Source of the DNA: an uncultured delta proteobacterium
GTDB taxonomy: Bacteria > Myxococcota_A > Polyangia > Polyangiales > Polyangiaceae
DNA length: 15,986 nucleotides
Direction of reading: 5' to 3'
NCBI GenBank assembly: GCA_903858055.1
Contig: CAIOHM010000250.1
Location: 1-15,986 of the forward strand
How positions within the stretch are numbered: the first letter of the stretch is position 1; the number at the start of each line of letters is the position of its first letter. Positions 8,258-15,986 of this stretch are shown piece after piece. A model generated the notes under the pieces. It ran no database searches and had not been told where the DNA came from. It saw only the letters and a program-made list of their open reading frames with translations. Both the position numbers and the translations under genes were made by a program.

Positions 8258-9202
8258 ATGAGCACCGACGGGCCTTCTCTCTTCGCGCGTGCCCGCGAGC
8301 AAATCCCCCTCACCGACGCGCTCGGCCTCCTCACGCCGCCGGGGCTCCTGCTGAAGCTCGCCGCCTACGCGCTGGGCCGAAACCGCGGCGACCGTGCCTC
8401 GGGGACGGACCCAGGCCTCCGCGACCCGGAGTTCCTGGCGTTGCTGCTCGATGCCTTCCGCCCCATCGCGCGCGGGTACTTCCGTGCAACCTACACGGGT
8501 CTCGAGAAGGTGCCTGCCAAGGGACCGATGTTGCTCGTGGGCAACCACAACGGCGGTCTCCTCACGACCGAGTCGTACCTCACGTTCCTCGCGCTCTGGG
8601 ACCACTTCGGCCCCGAGCGCGCCCTCTACGGCCTCGCACACGACGTGGTGTTCGACGACCCCACGCTCCGCACCTACGCAGAGAAGTTCGGAGCGCTCCG
8701 CGCGAGTCACGAAGCTGCGCACGCCGCGTTCTCCGCAGGTCACGGCGTCCTCGTATACCCGGGCTCGGACCTCGATTCGTTCCGCTCGTTCCGTGACCGA
8801 AAGCGCGTGATCTTCGGTGAGCGCACGGGCTTCGTTCGCCTCGCCTTGCGCGAGGGCGTCCCCATCGTCCCCACCGTGTGCGCCGGCCCGCAGGAGCAAT
8901 GGATCGTCCTCACGCGCGGTGACGCCATCGCCCGCGCGCTCCGCATGAAGCGCTGGGCGCGCACCGAGGTCTTCCCGATCGTGCTCTCGCTCCCCTGGGG
9001 CCTCACGAGCGGCTTCGTGCCCTACTTGCCGCTGCCCGTCCCCTGCGCGCTCGCCTTCGGGGACCCGATCCGCTGGCCCGAGTACGGCCCCGAAGCGGCC
9101 AACGACGACGCCATCGTGGCGCGCTGCCGCGATGAAGTCGCCGCCGCCATGCAACGCATCCTCGACGATCTCTACCGCGATCGCGCGCCGTTCTTGGGCT
9201 AG
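8258..9202 (+). CDS. PlsC-like lysophospholipid/glycerolipid acyltransferase family protein
   Basis: The 314-residue protein belongs to the PlsC-type acyltransferases, which move a fatty acyl group from a thioester donor to a hydroxyl of a lipid acceptor at the inner membrane. Seen: a hydrophobic N-terminal helix (about 22-40), the block-I region MLLVGNHNGG (91-100) containing the catalytic-type His97, the block-III-like VYPGSDLDSFRS (166-177) in place of the usual FPEG-type motif, and VPIVPT (201-206), a conserved block-IV element. The canonical H-x4-D is not present; the first acidic residue after the His is Glu105, eight residues on. This resembles the divergent TMEM68/DAGAT-like bacterial branch more than classical PlsC. 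The start at 8258 precedes a normal family N terminus but has no clear Shine-Dalgarno. It is followed after 20 bp by a ketosynthase gene, pointing to a lipid-related cassette. The acceptor is unknown. Confidence 0.82.
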   Translation: MSTDGPSLFARAREQIPLTDALGLLTPPGLLLKLAAYALGRNRGDRASGTDPGLRDPEFLALLLDAFRPIARGYFRATYTGLEKVPAKGPMLLVGNHNGGLLTTESYLTFLALWDHFGPERALYGLAHDVVFDDPTLRTYAEKFGALRASHEAAHAAFSAGHGVLVYPGSDLDSFRSFRDRKRVIFGERTGFVRLALREGVPIVPTVCAGPQEQWIVLTRGDAIARALRMKRWARTEVFPIVLSLPWGLTSGFVPYLPLPVPCALAFGDPIRWPEYGPEAANDDAIVARCRDEVAAAMQRILDDLYRDRAPFLG

Positions 9203-9222
9203 CGCTCGTGCACGATCCCCCA

Positions 9223-10437
9223 ATGCCCACCGGAGCCCATTCGCCCGCTCGACCAACCGACCTCGCCATCGTGGGGGTAGGGAGCGTCTCGCACGCCGGA
9301 GCCTCCCGTGCGGCGCAGCGTGCGTTTTACCGCGCTGCGGTGCCAGCCTTCGTTCAGGCCGCGACGCACCGCGACCGCTACGTGGTGGGCAGGCTCTCGC
9401 CCGAGGCCGAGGCGGCACTCGAAGCCTTCCTGCGCGAGCGCAAGGGCGTGCGCTCCTTCGACCGAAGCGCCCAGCTCGCGGCGTTCGCCGCGCGTGAGGC
9501 CCTCGCGCAGGCCGGCTGGTGCGGAGGGGAACCGGCGGCGGTCGCGGTCGGCTCGTCACGAGGCGCGACGACGCTCCTCGAGCATCACCACGAAGCCTTC
9601 GTGCGCGCGCCCGAGACGCGGCTCCCGAACCGCACGTCGCCGCTCACGACGCTCGGGAACATCGCGAGCGCCGTCGCGCGCGAGCTCGAGCTCTTCAGCC
9701 TCGAGGCCACCATGGCCGCAGACGTCTCGATGACGTGCTCCACGGCGGGCGTTGCGCTCCTCACGGGCGTCGCATGGCTTCGTGCGGGGCTTGGCGCCCG
9801 CGCCCTTTGCGGTGGCTGCGAGGCTCCGCTGACCCCGTTCACGCTCGAGCAAATGGCGGCGGTGGGCGTGCTCGCGCGCGGCGAATTCGACCCGTGGCCC
9901 TGCCGCGGAAGCGCCGCCGAGAAGCCGAACTCGATGGTGCTCGCCGAGGGTGCGGCCGTCGTCGCGCTCGCAGCGAACGCGCCGCGAGACCAGGTGCTTG
10001 CCTACCTCGCAGGCGTGGGATCCGCCGTCGAGCGCGCCGCGAGCCTCACGGCCATGAACGCCGAGGGCTCCGGTCTCCAAGCCTCCATGCACCGCGCGCT
10101 CGCAGACGCGGGCCTCGCGCGCGTCGACGCCGTGGTCACGCACACCCCTGGCACCACGCTCGGCGACAGCGCCGAGCTCGCCGCCGTGCGCGCGGTCTTC
10201 GGCGACGAGCTCCCGGTGCTCACCTCGAACAAATGGCTCATCGGCCACACGCTCGGCGCGTCGGCGTCGCTCTCGCTCGCCTTCGCCGTGGACCTCCTCG
10301 GCGGTGAGCCCGTCCCGCGCTACCCCTACCCGGTACCCTTCGAGCAGCACATTTCCAAGGCGCCGCCGCGGACGATCCTCGTCAACAGCGCGGGCTTCGG
10401 AGGCATTTGCACGAGCTTCCTCCTCAGGGATCCATGA
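9223..10437 (+). CDS. Beta-ketoacyl synthase family protein (stand-alone ketosynthase)
   Basis: The 404-residue thiolase-fold condensing enzyme has the complete Cys-His-His set. The nucleophile Cys172 is in SMTCSTAG, His307 in THTPGTTLGD, and Lys337/His342 in TSNKWLIGHTLGASAS. This is the KAS I/II type that decarboxylates malonyl-thioester and condenses it with an acyl chain. The NKW-x2-GHT-x-GAS version of the last motif differs from the K-x3-GH-x2-GA form of housekeeping FabF/FabB. The segment around residues 31-75 is also unlike FabF, so this is probably an accessory ketosynthase. No carrier-protein, ketoreductase or dehydratase gene is adjacent. I prefer the ATG at 9223; an in-frame GTG at 9208, five bases after the acyltransferase stop, is a real alternative adding five residues. 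Neither start has a good ribosome site. Its stop overlaps the next start as ATGA. The product is unknown; a specialised fatty acid or polyene-like lipid is inference. Confidence 0.88.
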   Translation: MPTGAHSPARPTDLAIVGVGSVSHAGASRAAQRAFYRAAVPAFVQAATHRDRYVVGRLSPEAEAALEAFLRERKGVRSFDRSAQLAAFAAREALAQAGWCGGEPAAVAVGSSRGATTLLEHHHEAFVRAPETRLPNRTSPLTTLGNIASAVARELELFSLEATMAADVSMTCSTAGVALLTGVAWLRAGLGARALCGGCEAPLTPFTLEQMAAVGVLARGEFDPWPCRGSAAEKPNSMVLAEGAAVVALAANAPRDQVLAYLAGVGSAVERAASLTAMNAEGSGLQASMHRALADAGLARVDAVVTHTPGTTLGDSAELAAVRAVFGDELPVLTSNKWLIGHTLGASASLSLAFAVDLLGGEPVPRYPYPVPFEQHISKAPPRTILVNSAGFGGICTSFLLRDP

Positions 10438-11069
10438 CCCGCTCGCTCCCCACGCTCGTCGACGACTACCTGCGCGACGGCTGCGGCCGCTGCGATCGGT
10501 TCAAAACCTCTTCGTGCAAAGTGCATACATGGGCGCGCGAACTCGTCCTCCTCCGTGCGCTCGTGCGTGCGCGCGGCCTCGCAGAGACGGTCAAGTGGGG
10601 GTCGCCTTGCTACACGCTCGACGGCAAGAACCTCGTCATGGTCGTCGCATTGAAGGAGTACTGCGCGCTGCAGTTCTTCAGCGGCGCAGCCCTCGAAGAC
10701 CCGGAGTCCGTGCTCGAGAGCCCCGGGCCGAACTCGCGCTTTGGTCGCCTCCTCAAGGTGCGCTCGATCGCCGAGCTCGAAGCGAGGCGCCGCGCCGCCG
10801 AAGCGCTCCTCGACCAAGCCATCGCCCTCGCACGCAGCGGCGAGAAGTTCGTCCCGCCGCCGCCCGCCGAGCCCATGCCCGATGAGCTCGCCGCGCGCCT
10901 CGCCGGCGACGACGCGCTCCGCGCAGCCTTCGAGAAGCTCACCCCGGGGCGACGCCGGAGCCACGTGCTGCACGTGAGCGGAGCCAAGCAGAGCGAGACC
11001 CGCGCGCGCCGCGCCGAGAAGTGCGCCGCGGACATCCTCGCGGGCCGCGGCTTCAACGAGCGCTTCTAG
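10434..11069 (+). CDS. YdeI/OmpD-associated family protein with DUF1801-like domain
   Basis: The 211-residue cytosolic protein has two recognisable parts. Near the N terminus is a Cys-containing segment (DGCGRCDRFKTSSCKVHTWARE, Cys17, Cys20 and Cys28) and a DUF1801-type core (VKWGSPCYTLDGKN, 53-66; YCALQFFSGAAL, 76-87). The C terminus is a YdeI-type helical region (FEKLTPGRRRSHVLHV then AKQSETRARRAEK). The family is widespread but its biochemical role is not known; E. coli YdeI has been linked to stress and peptide resistance. The start codon overlaps the ketosynthase stop (ATGA), so it is the third member of the acyltransferase-ketosynthase transcript and translationally coupled to it. Whether it takes part in lipid synthesis is not shown. 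The stop is 8 bp from the convergent stop of the SUMF1-fold gene, leaving no room for a separate terminator. Confidence 0.82.
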   Translation: MTRSLPTLVDDYLRDGCGRCDRFKTSSCKVHTWARELVLLRALVRARGLAETVKWGSPCYTLDGKNLVMVVALKEYCALQFFSGAALEDPESVLESPGPNSRFGRLLKVRSIAELEARRRAAEALLDQAIALARSGEKFVPPPPAEPMPDELAARLAGDDALRAAFEKLTPGRRRSHVLHVSGAKQSETRARRAEKCAADILAGRGFNERF

Positions 11070-11077
11070 CCACGCCG

Positions 11078-12166
11078 TCACTCGTTCGCGCGCGCGCAGC
11101 GAAACCCCAGGCCCGGGCTGCTCGTGGTCTTCCCCTCGCCCTGGCGCAGCGCGCCCTTGAGCGAGCTCGCGGTCCCGTTGAACCAGGCCCCGCCTCGCGC
11201 CACCACTTCCTTGCAGTCTGCATCGAGGCACGAGCTGGTCCACTCCCACACGTTGCCCGCGAGGTCGAAGGCCCCTTGCGCGCTCTTGCCACTCGCGAAG
11301 CTCTTCGAGGCGCACGTGCTCGTGCGCTTCCCCGCGCCCGCCTTGCTCCCGGCGCCGTCCCAACACGCGCGATCGGCCGGTGCCTCGGCGCCCCACGGGT
11401 AGGTCCGCTTCTCACCGCCCTCGGCCGCGGCCTGCCACTCTTCCTCGGTCGGCAGGCGTCGCTCTCGCCATGCACAGAACGCCGCGGCCTCGGCCTGGCT
11501 CAGGCAGTTCATCGGGTGGGCGTCGCGCCCGGGCTTGCCCCAATTGCAGAGCGGCTCCTGGGCTTGCACGGAGGCCTTCTTGCTCTCGCTCGGCGGGCCA
11601 GGCTTCGCGCACTTCTCGGCGCGCACGCACGCGGCGTAGGCCCCCACGGTCACCTCGCCCTCGTCGAGCTGGAACGAGGCGACCTCGACGATGCCGCTTC
11701 GCTTGGCGTTTGGGTACGCCGCGAGCTCGACCTTCGCCGCAGGCACGAGCACCATGCTGTCGCGGCGCGCCTGCATGGCATGTGTGATGCACCCATCCGC
11801 GGCCGCCACGCGATCGGCGGGGCACGACTTCGGCTTGCCCATGCAGGCCTTCCGCGCCGAGCCGAAGTCCTGACCCGGCCAGCAGCAGTGGCCCGAGACC
11901 AGCGTTTTTCCGGGCTCGCACACGCAGTCCCCGTCGGTCACGACCATGGAGGCCGGGCACGAAGAAGGCCTGCCGACGCAGCGCCCGGTGGCGGCACCCA
12001 CGTCTTGCCCGGGCCAGCAACACTGCGCGCCCATGCGCAAGCGGCCAAAGGGGCACGCCGCGGGCGCAGGAGGAGGGGGAGCCGGCGGTGCGGGAGGCGC
12101 GGCCGCCGCGATCGCGCCGAAGCCGAGACCAAGGGCGCACACGGCGCCGAAGCGAAAGGGTCGCAT
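11078..12166 (-). CDS. Exported SUMF1/formylglycine-generating-enzyme-fold protein with Cys-rich repeats, probably non-catalytic
   Basis: The 362-residue precursor has a Sec signal peptide (1-23, ending AIAAAA) and a Pro/Ala-rich linker (24-38). Two Cys-rich repeats with the motif CCWPGQD follow (47-71 and 92-116). The C-terminal domain is SUMF1-like (about 138-360): EGEVTVGAY, LPTEEEWQAAAEGG, YPWG, DLAGNVWEWTSS, VARGGAWFN and GFRCAR. True formylglycine-generating enzymes oxidise a sulfatase Cys using a Cys pair near the C terminus. Between ALRQGEG and GFRCAR that pair is missing, so this is more likely a binding or structural member of the fold. Such proteins are abundant in myxobacteria, often with similar Cys modules or fused to kinases. 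It should be periplasmic or surface-exposed. The start at 12166 follows a weak AGGTGA ten bases upstream; the frame upstream to 12502 is a shadow. It is monocistronic and divergent from icd. Confidence 0.85.
   Translation of the reverse strand: MRPFRFGAVCALGLGFGAIAAAAPPAPPAPPPPAPAACPFGRLRMGAQCCWPGQDVGAATGRCVGRPSSCPASMVVTDGDCVCEPGKTLVSGHCCWPGQDFGSARKACMGKPKSCPADRVAAADGCITHAMQARRDSMVLVPAAKVELAAYPNAKRSGIVEVASFQLDEGEVTVGAYAACVRAEKCAKPGPPSESKKASVQAQEPLCNWGKPGRDAHPMNCLSQAEAAAFCAWRERRLPTEEEWQAAAEGGEKRTYPWGAEAPADRACWDGAGSKAGAGKRTSTCASKSFASGKSAQGAFDLAGNVWEWTSSCLDADCKEVVARGGAWFNGTASSLKGALRQGEGKTTSSPGLGFRCARANE
11819..12028 (-). repeat. Two Cys-rich protein repeats, 45-residue period, inside the SUMF1-fold gene
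   Basis: Unit 1 is residues 47-71 (11954-12028) and unit 2 is residues 92-116 (11819-11893). Cys49/50/63/70 of unit 1 recur at exactly +45 as Cys94/95/108/115. Each unit reads CCWPGQD, then a G-x4-C, then a G-x-P-x2-CP ending. The even Cys count suggests two disulfides per unit in the periplasm. Confidence 0.75.
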
Positions 12167-12476
12167 GGGCGCAGTGTCACCTGGCTCGGGCCCCGAACGC
12201 AAACGCACGACAGACGCGGGCCGCGCGGCGACGGGCGACGGGCATCGACGGGCGCATGACGCAGCGCGACGCACAACGGTGAAGATTTCCACACGAACGC
12301 AGGCGCGGGTGGTGCCCTGACCCGCCTTTGTTGTAGACCTGCGCACGTTCTTGGACCCCGAGGGCGTTCGAGCTCCGAGCGAGCCTTTGGCTCGTGAAGC
12401 CGCGGCGAAGACCACCGATCGACGGCGCCACCTCGCGAAGCTTGCCCTCTCCTTCCTCCCCACGACGAGACCCGCG
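12167..12476. other. Divergent intergenic region upstream of icd and the SUMF1-fold gene
   Basis: This 310-bp gap should hold both promoters, but no sigma70-like pair stands out on either strand. It contains three short direct copies of GACGGGC (12230, 12237 and 12247) and an AT-richer island around 12285-12295 and 12327-12335. A hairpin in the icd leader is listed separately. Both flanking frames stay open through it by GC bias, but their products show no family features there. Confidence 0.5.
12380..12394 (+). promoter_or_regulatory. Small hairpin in the predicted icd leader
   Basis: CGAGCC (12380-12385) pairs with GGCTCG (12389-12394) around a TTT loop. It is about 80 bp before the icd start. 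There is no T tract after it, so it is not an obvious terminator; its role is unknown and it may be chance in GC-rich sequence. Confidence 0.3.
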
Positions 12477-14714
<2,238 letters not shown>

Positions 14715-14752
14715 CGCATTCTCGTCGACCGGCCTCACGAGCCCCGACACAG

Positions 14753-14798
14753 GAAGCGATCGAAGGCGCCGTCCCACAGGGGCGGCGTCGCTTCTTTT
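14753..14798 (+). terminator. Rho-independent terminator of icd
   Basis: Inner arms CGCCGTCCC (14767-14775) and GGGGCGGCG (14779-14787) form 9 bp, one of them G-T, around an ACA loop. Outer arms GAAGCGA (14753-14759) and TCGCTTC (14788-14794) add 7 bp beyond a 7-nt left bulge. TTTT follows at once (14795-14798). The reverse direction has no T tract, so it serves icd and does not obviously serve the convergent acyl-CoA dehydrogenase gene, whose stop is only 4 bp further on. Confidence 0.8.
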
Positions 14799-14802
14799 CG
14801 CG

Positions 14803-15986
14803 TCAGAGCTCGCCCGAGCGCACGCGCGCGTAGCTGTCTTCCCCGGCGCGGCAGAGCGCCACGAGCCCTTCGAGGCGCGGGAGCTCGGTGCGGATCCAGT
14901 AGGTCGCCGCCAGCACTTTTCCTCGGCGAAACGCGGCATCGTCCTCGCCGGCGGCGGCGGTCTTCACGGCGGCCGTCGCCATCGCGAGGTGCTGCCACGC
15001 GACCACGAAGATGCCGAAGAGCTCGAGGTAGTCGGAGCTGTGGAGCAGCATGCCCTCGACGTCGCCCGTGAGCCCCTTGGCCCCGAGCTCCATCGTGAGC
15101 GCGCCGACCGCCTCGAGCGCGCGCGTCACCGCCGCGCCGAGATCCGTGTCGACGCCCGCTTCGCGCGAGGCCTCGACCGTGCGCTGCACGTCGCGTGCGA
15201 GCTCCTTCAGCGCGGCCCCGCCGGCCGCCATGACCTTGCGACCGAGGAGATCCATGCCCTGAATGCCGGTCGTTCCCTCGTGAATCGTGTTCAGCTTTTG
15301 GTCGCGCAGCCAAGCCTCCACGAGGTACTCGCTCGAGTAGCCGTAGCCGCCGTGCACCTGCACTGCGAGCGTGTTGGCCTCGAAGCCGCGCTCGGCGGGG
15401 AAGGTCTTCGCGACGGGCGTGAGGAGATCGAGGAGCAGCTTCGCGCGCTCGCGCTCGCGGGGTTCTTGCGCGTGCTCGGCGAGGTCTGCGTAGAGCGCCG
15501 TGCGGGCCACGAGCGCGAGACCTCCTTCGACGATGGCCTTCTGGCGCAGGAGCATGCGGCGTACGTCCGCATGCGCGACGATGGGCACCGGGCGTGAGGC
15601 GGGGTCTTTTGCGGTGAGCGCGCGACCTTGCGGGCGGGCCTCCGCGTAGGCGAGCGCCTCGTGAAACGCGGCCGAGGCGGTGGCGACGCCGTTCACGCCG
15701 ACCATGATGCGCGCCTCGTTCATCATCTGGAACATGTACGAAAGGCCCTTGTGCGCCTCGCCCACGAGGAACCCGTGGCAGTCGCCGCGCTCGCCGAACG
15801 AGAGCGCCAAGCTCGGGAGCCCGCGCCAGCCGATCTTGTGGATCATCCCCGCCACGCTCACGTCGTTGTCGACGAGCGCGTCGCCCTCGAGGCGGCGCTT
15901 CGGCACGCAGAAGAGCGAGACCCCCTTCACCCCCGCGGGTGCCCCTTCGACGCGCGCGAGGACCATGTGCACGATGTTCTCGGTGA
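14803..15986 (-). CDS. Acyl-CoA dehydrogenase, long DmdC/FadE-like type (partial, N terminus outside window)
   Basis: The frame is open from the window edge (TENIVHMVLAR...) and about 394 residues are visible; full-length relatives have about 590-600, so roughly 200 N-terminal residues are missing. These FAD enzymes introduce the alpha-beta double bond of acyl-CoA. Seen: the middle beta-domain (VKGVSLFCVPKRR, MIHKIGWRGLPSLALSFGE), the start of the C-terminal helical domain (GLSYMFQMMNEARIMVGVNG), PVPIVAHADVRRMLLRQKA, and YGYSSEYLVEAWLRDQK followed by NTIHEGTTGIQGMDLLGRKV, which contains the acid typical of the active site. An extra C-terminal helical extension of about 120 residues matches the 3-methylmercaptopropionyl-CoA dehydrogenase-like branch. 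That name is often applied by homology alone; a general medium- or long-chain substrate is as likely. It converges on icd. Confidence 0.93.
   Translation of the reverse strand, partial: TENIVHMVLARVEGAPAGVKGVSLFCVPKRRLEGDALVDNDVSVAGMIHKIGWRGLPSLALSFGERGDCHGFLVGEAHKGLSYMFQMMNEARIMVGVNGVATASAAFHEALAYAEARPQGRALTAKDPASRPVPIVAHADVRRMLLRQKAIVEGGLALVARTALYADLAEHAQEPRERERAKLLLDLLTPVAKTFPAERGFEANTLAVQVHGGYGYSSEYLVEAWLRDQKLNTIHEGTTGIQGMDLLGRKVMAAGGAALKELARDVQRTVEASREAGVDTDLGAAVTRALEAVGALTMELGAKGLTGDVEGMLLHSSDYLELFGIFVVAWQHLAMATAAVKTAAAGEDDAAFRRGKVLAATYWIRTELPRLEGLVALCRAGEDSYARVRSGEL

Noticed and set aside
9208..9222. GTG start of the ketosynthase at 9208
   Set aside because: Not excluded; I preferred ATG at 9223 because the five extra residues carry no support and neither site has a ribosome signal.
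12230..12253. Three GACGGGC direct repeats as an operator or iteron set
   Set aside because: The copies are 7 bp, unevenly spaced (7 and 10 bp), and such words are frequent at this GC content.
12325..12350. Possible icd promoter around TTGTTGTAGACC
   Set aside because: A TTG-like box is present but no matching -10/-35 pair with 16-18 bp spacing could be found.

Overview
The window is very GC-rich, tightly packed bacterial chromosome with strong third-position G/C bias. The gene content and style point to a myxobacterium-like member of Myxococcota, probably Polyangiales. The clues are a secreted SUMF1-fold protein with a duplicated Cys-rich 'CCWPGQD' module, a monomeric NADP-isocitrate dehydrogenase, and an acyl-CoA dehydrogenase of the long DmdC type. 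This taxonomic guess is inference from gene style, not from a marker gene. I see no rRNA, tRNA, CRISPR array, insertion sequence or phage gene.

Layout, left to right. (1) 1-885 (+): the last codons of an unknown gene, overlapped by an orphan ATP-grasp protein. (2) 928-4206 (-): ilvC (class II ketol-acid reductoisomerase), then a ModF-like double-ATPase ABC protein 14 bp downstream, then a small exported rhodanese-like protein. (3) 4329-5222 (+): ilvY, the LysR-type activator of ilvC, divergent from it across a 122-bp control region that holds a good promoter and a perfect dyad. (4) 5389-8076 (-): mgtA, a Mg2+-importing P-type ATPase. (5) 8258-11069 (+): a three-gene cassette of a PlsC-like acyltransferase, a stand-alone beta-ketoacyl synthase and a YdeI/DUF1801-like protein, with short or ATGA-type junctions. 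(6) 11078-12166 (-): the exported SUMF1-fold protein with Cys-rich repeats. (7) 12477-14714 (+): monomeric icd with a convincing terminator. (8) 14803-15986 (-): the C-terminal two thirds of an acyl-CoA dehydrogenase that runs off the window.

How the parts work together. IlvY-IlvC form a self-contained branched-chain amino acid control unit that reproduces the enterobacterial divergent ilvY-ilvC arrangement, including a plausible operator geometry. The ModF-like gene behind ilvC is an unexpected partner. The acyltransferase/ketosynthase/YdeI cassette looks like a small, uncharacterised lipid-modification unit. IDH, the acyl-CoA dehydrogenase and MgtA are ordinary housekeeping functions.

I found no convincing new defence or mobile system. 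The most interesting items are the ilvY-ilvC-modF unit with its operator layout, the orphan lipid cassette, the orphan ATP-grasp enzyme and the Cys-module SUMF1-fold protein.
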